Below, piece by piece: positions 9,385 to 18,015 of a DNA stretch of 64,000 nt. Every line of letters begins with the position of its first letter. Position 1 is the first letter of the stretch. The notes beneath the pieces are model-generated. The model worked only from the letters and a program-made list of their open reading frames with translations, was not told where the DNA came from and made no database searches. This DNA comes from Stentor coeruleus (lineage: Eukaryota; Ciliophora; Heterotrichea; Heterotrichida; Stentoridae), in the NCBI GenBank assembly GCA_001970955.1, contig MPUH01000134.1:33708-97707 (forward strand), in the 5' to 3' direction. The position numbers were made by a program, and so were the translations under genes.

Positions 9385-11277
9385 ATGTCTATTCATGATA
9401 TCGCAAGTTCTTTACAGAGAAAAATCAGAAGTGATTTCCCTTTGTACATGTTAAGTGAAAAGAACTTCAATATCGAAAATTTCTTATTATCTTGTTATTC
9501 TACAAAGTCAAAAGATCTTCTTGAAACATCAAAAGCTTTAAAAAAAGATCTTGAGAACTTCCTTGAATCAACTGAGAAATCTTTATCCCAGCATATAACC
9601 CAAGATTTTGATAAGCTTATAAGTATCCCATCTTTACTTCTTAGCATTGAATCAGAAATTGCCGACCTTTGTAAAGAATCATCAACTTATTCAACAATAC
9701 TCATGAAAGCAAATAATGAAGCAGAAAACACAGTTGTTAAAGTTGTAGACATACTTCATCAAGATGAAATTATAGAAGAACAACTTCGTAAACAGAAAAA
9801 CCTTGAAAAAATCAACCAAAACCTCCAAGAAATTAACTGTAAAATGATCCAATTAAAAGATTTAGTTTCTTTGCCAATCAATATAAAACTTACAATCCCA
9901 TATGGTCCTATTATAGAAAGAATAAGCAAATTACTTTCCCAATGCGAAGAACTTATTGATAATAACAACAATGAAAAAGCTTTAGAAATTTCTAGGATTA
10001 AAACTGATTATCTTAGACATTTAGAAAAAGAACTGATTTTATATGCATCACAAAATTCTGATATAATAAACTTTATAAGTATATTAGAAAGCTATAAAAA
10101 TCTAGGTTTTGAAACTGAAGCACAAATAATTTTAAGAGAATCTGTTGTTTATCCTATAGTAAAAAAATTTTTACCAAAATCTGATAATTTACTTGATGAT
10201 AGTTTTAATATTATCGAGTTTTTTGATAAGATTTTAGTTGAGTTTAACACAGGGAAATTTATAGTTTTTAGGATTTATGCGGATTATTGTGATATTTTGG
10301 TCAAGTCGTTTTTAAAAGCTGTGATTAAGGTTTTGTCTTTAAAAGGGAAGATTTTTTCACCAGTTTTTTCTCAGGATTATCAGTTATCGTTAATAAAATC
10401 GATTGAGTTTACTGAGTGTGTTGGGAAAGCTTTAAATGATTATGAAATGTTTAGGAATTCAAGTGATTTTTCAGAGTTTTTGGAGAAGTGGAATTTGCCA
10501 ACTTTTTTTGAACTGAGAAAAACTGAAATTATTAAGCCTTTAATGCAAGTGTTGAAAGCTGAGAATATTACAGATTTCTTAGCTTTGAACCCTAGTGGTT
10601 ATTATATAAAAGCAATAGAACAGTGTTTGGAAAGTATTATTATACCTGAAATGTACCCAAAATTCCTCCGACTGTTATTTCAAATAACCTCAACTTACTC
10701 CAATTTCATAACTCGTAATCTTAACTCACAAACAAAAACCAAAGGCATTTCAATAGACGATCTCGTAAATCTCGTCAAAGATATCCAAGCCCTTAAAACT
10801 TCTATTTCAATTTATACTCTTATAGAAAACGTTAAATTAGAAATAGAAACAATTTTACAACAACTTATTGACCCATGTATAAGAGGTCTCATAGAATCAA
10901 TTTCTAAAATGTGCATAAACAATCTTGAAAGCATCAAAACTATCCCATCTTTATATAAAATGACAAATCGAGCTATGCCATTTTCCCCATCATCATTTGC
11001 TTCATCTTTTTTCCAACCATTAAAACTTATAAACATAAACGATCTTCCTAAAGAAAAAATAGTAAATAAAGTTATCTTAGCTTATATTGAAATTGTTCAA
11101 GAGACTAAGAATGAGATTGCAAAAGTTGCTGAAATGATTGAAAAATATAATCCTGATAGTCAAGATTGTGAGAAAATGCGTAGGCAGTTAGATATTGATA
11201 AGGGATTTTTCTTAGAAGAGTTGAATAATATAGGATTTACAAGTGAGAATAATGAGCTTATTAACCAAATATTATAA
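9385..11277 (+). CDS. COG2: COG complex subunit 2-like protein
   Basis: A 630-residue largely helical protein. The N-terminal pattern fits COG2: an FNIENFLLSCYS segment (family FD.D.FL..C), then a coiled coil with DFDKLISIPSLL (family YADFVNLSTNL) and a heptad-rich stretch to about residue 160. Further on, FLEKWNLPTFFELRKTEI matches the conserved W-LPVYFQ-R-EI motif of COG2. COG is the conserved oligomeric Golgi tethering complex for intra-Golgi retrograde vesicles; COG2 sits in lobe A. The protein is at the short end for the family. Assignment rests on motif order, not an alignment. No intron was detected. Confidence 0.7.
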   Translation: MSIHDIASSLQRKIRSDFPLYMLSEKNFNIENFLLSCYSTKSKDLLETSKALKKDLENFLESTEKSLSQHITQDFDKLISIPSLLLSIESEIADLCKESSTYSTILMKANNEAENTVVKVVDILHQDEIIEEQLRKQKNLEKINQNLQEINCKMIQLKDLVSLPINIKLTIPYGPIIERISKLLSQCEELIDNNNNEKALEISRIKTDYLRHLEKELILYASQNSDIINFISILESYKNLGFETEAQIILRESVVYPIVKKFLPKSDNLLDDSFNIIEFFDKILVEFNTGKFIVFRIYADYCDILVKSFLKAVIKVLSLKGKIFSPVFSQDYQLSLIKSIEFTECVGKALNDYEMFRNSSDFSEFLEKWNLPTFFELRKTEIIKPLMQVLKAENITDFLALNPSGYYIKAIEQCLESIIIPEMYPKFLRLLFQITSTYSNFITRNLNSQTKTKGISIDDLVNLVKDIQALKTSISIYTLIENVKLEIETILQQLIDPCIRGLIESISKMCINNLESIKTIPSLYKMTNRAMPFSPSSFASSFFQPLKLININDLPKEKIVNKVILAYIEIVQETKNEIAKVAEMIEKYNPDSQDCEKMRRQLDIDKGFFLEELNNIGFTSENNELINQIL

Positions 11278-11581
11278 GATGGTTTATAAAATTACTAGTT
11301 TTTAGGGATATGTAAAAATGAGAGGTTTATATAATAAGAATTATGTGGAAGTGGAAATAGTCACTTTTATGTGCTTGATGATCATTTGAGTGATTTAAGA
11401 ATATTTTATAAGATAAATAATGATTTTTTATGTAAAATATAATATTGGGATGTAGAGGAAACCATAAAACATATAAGAAGCCTAATTAAAAGTTGAGGAT
11501 ATTTTGAAATGATTAGAATAAAAGTAGCCTGTTAAAAAAAACAAAAGATTTTAGATAAGATTAACTATAAAAGATTGTATT
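11278..11581. other. convergent intergenic spacer
   Basis: 304 bp between the 3' ends of the COG2-like gene and the first zinc-finger kinase. AT-rich, with no gene or clear terminator structure. Confidence 0.5.
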
Positions 11582-12811
11582 TTATGATCCATTAAGCTTT
11601 CTATTTTGATTTGCAATAAAATCTGCGAATTCTTCCTGGGATACATTACTCGACTTGAATATAGGTAATCTTAATAGCTCATTAGCATTTTTTCTATTTG
11701 TTGGATTTTTCTCTAAACAATTATGTATAGCTTCTGCTAAAGCTGGACTAACACAATCTGGATTTTTTAACTTAAAATCCTTTGTCAATATATTAGCTAA
11801 AATCTCATTAGGACTCATTCTAAAATATGGAGGTTCTCCTTCAACAAGTTCTAAAGCTAAAATTCCAAAAGACCAAATATCAACTTTTGTATCATATTTT
11901 ATATTTCTAACAACTTCTGGAGCAACCCAAGCATGTGTGCCTGCCATTGTTGATCTAACTTGCCTTTCTGATACCAATTGTGCTGCAAAACCTAAATCAC
12001 ATAATTTTATTTTCCCAGTGAAATCTAATAAAACATTATCACTTTTGATATCTCTATGTATTCTATGCTTTCTATGAATAAAGTTTATAGCTAATAAAAC
12101 TTCTTTTAATATATGTACAATAATCCTTTCTGGCATCATTTCTAAAATATTTATAAGGTTTGTTAAAGATAAATCCATCAACTCTTGTATTATCCAAATA
12201 CTCCTTTCAAATATATTTATAAGGTTTGTTAAAGATAAATCCATCAACTCTTGTATTATCCAAATACTCCTTTCAAATTCATATATAAAATAATATTCAA
12301 TAACATTTGTATGACTGCTAAGTTTTGTCAAGGTAAATTCATTCAAAATCATTTTTCTCTCCTCATGGTTTTTTGGTATAAAAACTTTTGCAGCATAATT
12401 ATACCCATTTGTTTTATTCATAACCTTAAATACTCTTCCAAAACTCCCTGCAGCAATTTGTTTTTCTTTAATATAATCTAAACTTGGATCTCTTTCTACA
12501 ATCTGACAAATTTCATGAGATTGTGATATAAACTATATAATTAATACACTCTTTCCATCAGGCATTAGGTATTGATCATCTTTTGAGCTTGTTAATTGTA
12601 TTTTACACAAATCACAAATTTTGTTTATGGAATCATCATCTTCATCCATCTCCTCTGCATCTGAAATGCATTGGCTACAAAATTTAAAATCTGTTTGGAT
12701 GTTACTGCAAAAATCGCATCTAGTCCCACCAATAAAAAAAAAAAATCTCTTTTTGCATAGACGACAATGGGTTGATGAAGATTTTGTCAAATCGTCTGAT
12801 GAAATATCCAT
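11582..12811 (-). CDS. FYVE-like zinc finger plus STE20/PAK-like kinase, copy A
   Basis: Read on the minus strand, the start at 12811 leads into a Cys-rich finger (CRLCKKRFFFF..GG.RCDFC...) and then a kinase domain. One 15-nt intron (12533-12547) joins the finger to AAGSFGRVF. A second, stop-free GT-AG 15-mer (12691-12705) is probably also an intron: removing it gives CDFCNFKFCSQC, the C-x2-C-x4-C-x2-C spacing of FYVE-type fingers. Kinase motifs are AAKV (ATP Lys), HRDIKSDN, DLG in place of DFG, and the PAK-like RSTMAGTHAWVAPEVV. Length is 404 residues, or 399 with both introns removed. A 22-residue block at the hinge (beginning FERSIW) is duplicated in tandem. Its closest relative is the adjacent copy B at 13215-14420. 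FYVE-like fingers often bind membrane phosphoinositides; that role is inferred. Confidence 0.85.
12148..12279. repeat. perfect 66-bp tandem duplication inside the kinase gene
   Basis: Copies at 12148-12213 and 12214-12279 are identical, keep the frame and duplicate 22 residues spanning beta-5, hinge and alpha-D of the kinase domain. Paralogue B has a single copy at this place. It is either a very recent real duplication or an assembly error. Confidence 0.9.
12533..12547 (-). other. 15-nt intron
   Basis: GTATTAATTATATAG in kinase copy A. It carries the in-frame stop, and removal joins GKS to FISQSHEIC in frame. The homologous intron in copy B is at 14103-14117. Confidence 0.9.
12691..12705 (-). 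other. probable stop-free 15-nt intron
   Basis: GTAACATCCAAACAG lies at exactly the place of the copy B intron GTAACATCTAATAAG (14294-14308), with which it shares 12 of 15 bases. It is a multiple of three and contains no stop, so it is invisible to open-frame scanning. Splicing restores the four-residue Cys spacing shared with copy B. Confidence 0.65.
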
Positions 12812-13214
12812 TTATTGTTTTAGTGTATTCAGATAAAATTGTATAGGGTTATGATAATTAAGATAAAAAATAGTGAGAATTGGTTTTTATAGTGATATGG
12901 TGTGTTTTTATAAAAATATGTATTGGGAAATGTATTTTATAATGAAAAAAGTATATGATTTATACCAAAATTACCTCATAAAATTGTAATATAGATTCAA
13001 CTATATTATGCGTAACTTTATATAAATATGATATAACTTCGATTATATGAAATACAATCACAACAAAACTTCAATCACATAAATTATAACCATCAAGTAA
13101 AAAAACTACAAAAAAATCAAACCACAATATAAACTGTAAAAACCTTTAACTGGAAACTCTACAACTAATATTTTAACTATAAAATTATCTAATAATTCAT
13201 CTCCCCAGCCAATC
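12812..13214. other. spacer between the tandem kinase genes
   Basis: 403 bp. The half next to copy A is G/T-rich on the plus strand and the half next to copy B is A/C-rich. No further gene was seen. Confidence 0.5.
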
Positions 13215-14420
13215 TTACTCCCAACTATTAAAAAACCTATACTTCTCCACAACATAATTAGCAAACATTTTCGGCAGCACAGTATTATTAATAAATACAT
13301 TCTCTTCAAGTAGTTCTTTTGCTGATTTCCTTAACCCAGGGTCTTTCATTAAACAACATTCAACAACATTTGCAAGTTCTTTACTAATAAACTTTTTATT
13401 TTTAAGTTTAATCTCCGTTTTAACAACATTTTTCATTATTTTATCTGCTTTACATCTTAACATAGGAGGTTCTCCTTCAATCATTTCAATAGCTAATATA
13501 CCAAAAGACCATATATCTGCTTTAGTATCATAAGGTCTAGATTCAATAACTTCAGGAGCTAACCAACAAGGTGTCCCAGCTAAAGTTGATCTTGAATCTT
13601 TTTCTATAGTTAATTGTGCAGCAAAACCTAAATCACATAATTTAACATTTCCACTATGATCTAATAAAATATTATCACTTTTGATATCCCTATGGATTCT
13701 ATATTGACTATGTATAAAACTTAAACCATTAAGTACTTGTTTTAATACATAAATAATAAACGGTTCAGGCATTGGGCTATTTTTTTGTAATATATTTGTT
13801 AATGGGAGTTTCATAAGCTCTTGTATTATCCACATTTCATCATTGTATTCATATAGTAAATAATAGTCTATAATATTCGGATGTTTACTTAGTTTAGTCA
13901 GCACATATTCATTTAAAATCAATTCTCTTTCTTCAGAGGATTGTGGATGCATAACTTTAGCAGCAAATTTTTTCGCAGATTGTAAATCTAAAATTTCATA
14001 TACAAGACCAAAACTTCCTGCAGCGATTCTTCTTTGTATTTGATAATCTTGTAATGGATTATGGGTGATTGTATCGCATGCATCTTCAGATAATTTTTGA
14101 AACTATATTAATTTTACTGCTTCGGATGATGGCATTGAAATGATTTTATTTTGTTCTTCAAGTAAGATTTTATGTTCTTCAATTGAAATATAGACTTGAT
14201 TAAAACATGAAGGGCATAAGAGTTTAAAGTCTGAAGATATATTCTGAGATGTAGAGTTTAATTTTATTATGCAATCTTTACAATATTTTAACTCTTATTA
14301 GATGTTACGGCATATATCACAACGAAGACCACCCAAGATTGGGAAAAGGAAATTGTTGCAAATATTACAATGGGTGTAAAGAGAGGAATTGCCTTGATTT
14401 GTATCTTCTGAGATTTCCAT
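13215..14420 (-). CDS. FYVE-like zinc finger plus STE20/PAK-like kinase, copy B
   Basis: Start ATG at 14418-14420. Two 15-nt introns, at 14294-14308 and 14103-14117, both remove in-frame stops and join three exons into 391 residues. The N-terminal finger reads CNICNNFLFPILGGLRCDIC, then QLKYCKDC, then CPSC further on: a FYVE/treble-clef-like Cys pattern. The kinase has AAGSFGLVY, AAKV, HRDIKSDN, DLG in place of DFG, and RSTLAGTPCWLAPEV, typical of PAK/STE20 activation segments. It is a tandem paralogue of 11582-12811 but lacks that copy's hinge duplication. Its start lies 31 bp from the divergent start of the CH-domain gene. Substrates are unknown; membrane recruitment through the finger is inferred. 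Confidence 0.9.
14103..14117 (-). other. 15-nt intron
   Basis: GTAAAATTAATATAG in kinase copy B, phase 0. It removes an in-frame TAG and joins SSEA to FQKLSEDAC. Confidence 0.9.
14294..14308 (-). other. 15-nt intron
   Basis: GTAACATCTAATAAG in kinase copy B. It contains two in-frame stops, and removal yields CDICQLKYCKDC. It ends AAG rather than the usual TAG. Confidence 0.85.
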
Positions 14421-14451
14421 TTTATATTTAGATTTGATTTAAAATTTTGTA
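14421..14451. promoter_or_regulatory. 31-bp divergent intergenic region
   Basis: Only 31 bp, almost entirely A and T, separate the start codons of kinase copy B (minus) and the CH-domain gene (plus). Promoters and 5' UTRs must be minute or overlap coding sequence. The regulatory role is inferred from position only. Confidence 0.4.
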
Positions 14452-16878
14452 ATGAATTATATTGATGGACCTTATGATGATTCGCCCTTTTATCAGGACG
14501 AAATGATGGTTATAGATTGGGTTAATAGTCTAGATATCCCTTCTTGTACCTTAGCAGACGATTTGCAAGACTTAAAATCCGGCTGTGTGGTGGCTGATAT
14601 TGTATCATGGCTTTATGATATAGATTTACCTGATATTCAACGTAATATTTCATCTCGTAATGATGCTATAACTAATTGGTGTATAATCCTAGAAGTACTC
14701 ATGGAAATTGTCCCAAAAAAATTCCTCGCTTTGCCTGAAGATTTTCTAGATGTAATTATTATATAGGACAATGAAAAGCTTTTAAGACTACTTGAATTTT
14801 TTACCACAATAAAAAAAGAACCACAAATTGATAATAAAAATATCATAAATAAACCAAAACTTATAGAAAACATAACACAACCAAAAGAGATTATCCCAGT
14901 CCCACAAGCACTTCCAAAAGCTATATTAGAAGGCCCTAACAAAATGCCTGAACAAATACGTTACGAGCCCAGACCGGTTCCAGAATCTTTTAAAGAAACT
15001 TTAGTAGAATGGCTTGAAGACCTTCATATTGTAAGAAAAGACCCAAACATTTTATCTCTTATCCCAAATATTTGCCGTACTGGAGTTATGCTCTGTGACC
15101 TAGTAAACCGTCTTGAAGGCAGGTCTGAAATAATCAAAGGTATCGAAAGGAATCCAAAAAACAAAACACAAGCCCTAGCTAATATAAACAAAGTCCTCGA
15201 GTACCTCAGAGCTTTTCCTAAAATGAACTCTCGATATTTATGGTCTTCAAAAGAAATTATCGAAGGTGATGAATATGTTATTTGGGGTATTCTTGATGAT
15301 ATAAAACTCCTCTTTACAATTGCCCCAAAAATCAAACAACCTCCAATTCCCTCTCCAATATCAACCCCAACCCCATTATCTGCTCCTATTCCAATAAAAA
15401 CCCCAACAATCCCAAACACAAACCTCTCTTTACCCATAGCATCATCTCAAGATAAAATCAAAATCCCTAAACCTCTTATAAAAGAAACAAGTAAATCATT
15501 ACGAAGTTATTCGAATTCAATGAAAAAATTCAATAAATCTTCATCAATAAATACCCCAAGAATATCCCGACCTCCATCATCAAGAAGTAACAAATCAGAA
15601 ATCCCGAAATCACATAATTTTACTATAACAGTTGAGATGAAAAAAACAGTTTTAGTTTGGATTAAAGCTTTAGGGATTGAATATGAGGCTAATTCTAATA
15701 TATGTCATGATATTGTTAGGAATGGGTTACTTGTATGTGAGATTATGCGTTTGGTTGAAGGGGAGAATATTAAGATTAACCCAAATCCTAAATCAAGTCA
15801 AGCTATTTATGAGAATTTTTATAATGCGATTGTCCTTTTTAGGGCTAAACATCCTGAAGCACCGATTACGACGATTAATAATCCGGAGTGTATGGCTGAG
15901 AACTCTGAGATTGTTTTTGCGTTTTTGTATGCTTTAATGTCAACTTACCCACAAGCTGCACCTCCTGAATACTTACCTTGTAGCCTTCCTTATGGAGCTG
16001 TAGGTATAAGACGTTTAGAAAATGTGGTCGTTAATTGGGTTGATAATTTGAATCTTCTTCAACCTTCACCACAGTATTTTGGAGAACTAGTCCCTGAACT
16101 GAAAAAAGGAGTCTTGCTTTGTGTATTGACTTCAAAACTAACTATGATAAAAATCTTCAATATAATCCCAGACCCAAAAACAGAACAAAGCGCTATAAAC
16201 AACATAAGAAAAGCTTTAGAAATCCTAAGAAAACTCCCTAAAATGTCGCAAAAGTTCACCTGGAGCGAAAAAGAAATTTACAAAGGTAACTATTGTGTAT
16301 TACTCGGCTTAATGGAAGATCTTATGAGATGGGCAGATGGGCTTCCAACAAGAAAAAATGGTAATGATTATCATAAAGATGGTCCATATCTAAGACCAAA
16401 TCCACCATCTGAAGGGACAATGCCAAAACTTCCTGAAGAGAATTTTAATATGACTTTTGGGAGCTCAAGTTCCCCAAAACAAAGTGAAAAAAATGATCCG
16501 ATAATTGAAGAAAATGAAGAAATTGATGAGTACTCGCAATGGTTGTATGCAATTGGGGCTGATTTTCCTAGGTCACTTTCTTTTAAAGATGAGCATATTC
16601 CTGAGTTTACAACAGGAGTGCTGATTTGTAATATTGTTAGTCAGCTAGAGAAAATCAAAATACCTGGGGTTGATAAAGAACCTCGTACAAGGGCAAGTGC
16701 GATACAAAATATAAATAAAGCTCTGGTAGTGTTAAAAAAGAAACAAGGGTTTTCAAAGGAATTACATAGTATTGCTGAAGAGATTTTCTTAGGCAATGGG
16801 ACTGTTATTAGAAGTCTTATGCAAGAACTTATGGGCTTATATAAATCAAAACCTTTTACAAGATTTTCAAGGAAATAG
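14452..16878 (+). CDS. protein with five tandem calponin-homology domains
   Basis: Two exons joined by a 15-nt intron (14752-14766) give 803 residues. Five CH-like domains can be read: about 10-115 (VIDWVNSLDI...LKSGCVVADIVSWL), 165-275 (LVEWLEDLHI...TGVMLCDLVNRLEG), 390-500 (VLVWIKALGI...NGLLVCEIMRLVEG), 520-625 (VVNWVDNLNL...KGVLLCVLTSKL) and 685-795 (YSQWLYAIGA...TGVLICNIVSQLEK). All share the W...G.LLC.L..LE core. Domains 2, 4 and 5 also share an INK-AL..L...SKE/EI...G motif. A Pro/Ser/Lys-rich linker (about 275-385) lies between domains 2 and 3. CH domains bind actin or microtubules, so a cytoskeletal crosslinker is likely. Fimbrins have four CH domains; five in this arrangement is unusual. 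I cannot place it in a named family. Confidence 0.85.
14752..14766 (+). other. 15-nt intron
   Basis: GTAATTATTATATAG. It contains an in-frame TAG; removal joins EDFLD to DNEKLLRLLEFF within the first CH-like domain. Confidence 0.95.
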
Positions 16879-16912
16879 AAAATTAAATTATTAATAGTAA
16901 TACTTTAAGTTA

Positions 16913-17434
16913 TTACTGTCTTCTTGGAAGAGCTGATCCGGGAGTATCATTAAAGCTTTCGTTTTTGTTTTCATCGATAATAACAGGGCCAAATTTAGCA
17001 GGGGATCCATCGTCGCTTTGATTTCTATTAGATTTCTTAGGTTTTTTATGTTGATTATCAACTTCCGGCACATAATAACAAAGCATAAAAACTATATGGG
17101 CAATTGAGCAGCCAACAGCAACTATAGTAAAGATCATGTAAATGATATTAAAGATATCAAAAGTCAAAGCTGCTAGAAATAGTAAAAACATTGCCTTGCC
17201 AAAAGGGTAGATAAGACAATGAAACCATGAATGAAGCCTTTGAAAAGGAAGCACAAATGTGATGAGAACAATACCAAAAAATATGTAGTAAAAACTCAAA
17301 AAGAATATGTGAGGTTCACTTATATCGTCTTCCGCATACCTATAAGCACCAAGAGCAGTTAAAGCTATCCCTAAAAGCAAATCAACTATTTTAAGTATAG
17401 TCTGAAGTCGATTACCGCATTTATCTGAGCCCAT
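16913..17434 (-). CDS. small four-TM protein, COPI-associated/TVP15-like
   Basis: A 173-residue protein with four hydrophobic segments (about 14-33, 44-65, 78-96 and 101-122) followed by a hydrophilic, Lys/Ser/Asp-rich cytosolic tail. The layout (short N-terminus, LQTILKIVDLLLG first helix, FYYIFFGIVLI second helix, GKAMFLLFLAAL third helix) resembles COPI-associated/TVP15 Golgi membrane proteins. That would place it in Golgi trafficking, but the match is by pattern only. It ends 34 bp from the 3' end of the CH-domain gene (convergent). Confidence 0.6.
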   Translation of the reverse strand: MGSDKCGNRLQTILKIVDLLLGIALTALGAYRYAEDDISEPHIFFLSFYYIFFGIVLITFVLPFQRLHSWFHCLIYPFGKAMFLLFLAALTFDIFNIIYMIFTIVAVGCSIAHIVFMLCYYVPEVDNQHKKPKKSNRNQSDDGSPAKFGPVIIDENKNESFNDTPGSALPRRQ

Positions 17435-17436
17435 AT

Positions 17437-18015
17437 TACAAATTATATCTTCCTATTTCCACCAACAATTCTTATATAAACTTTTTACATCAAATAAAAA
17501 GCCTTATTCTCTAAGCAAATCATCATAAAATCCTACATATCTTCTAACTTAAAATTCTAAAAGTTAAAAAAACTATTAGCTCTTACACCGATTATAAGGC
17601 TAAATAAGCATATTATTAACAATAAAATTACGTATTATGATAAGAAAAATGTTTAAACAGTTTTTTTTAAACCTAATTAACTAAAAATTACAATGGATGA
17701 ACTTTGGTTAGCACTAGAAACAAANATACAAATTATATCTTCCTATTTCCACCAACAATTCTTATATAAACTTTTTACATCAAATAAAAAGCCTTATTCT
17801 CTAAGCAAATCATCATAAAATTCTACATATCTTCTAACTTAAAATTCTAAAAGTTAAAAAAACTATTAGCTCTTACACCGATTATAAGGCTAAATAAGCA
17901 TATTATTAATAATAAAATTACGTATTATGATAAGAAAAATGTTTAAACAGTTTTTTTTTAAACCTAATTAACTAAAAATTACAATGGATGAACTTTGGTT
18001 AGCACTAGAAACAAA
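17437..18015. other. N gap flanked by ~288-bp near-identical repeat
   Basis: About 17437-17724 and 17727-18015 flank the N at 17725. The copies differ by at least two C/T changes and one extra T in a poly-T run. Both include the start codon and first ten codons of the coiled-coil gene. The first copy is cut off by the N, so the true start is 17984. The differences suggest two alleles or uncorrected read errors rather than one sequence repeated. Confidence 0.85.

Noticed and set aside
14637-15437. Minus-strand open frames inside the CH-domain gene
   Set aside because: They overlap well-conserved CH coding sequence on the other strand and are shadows.
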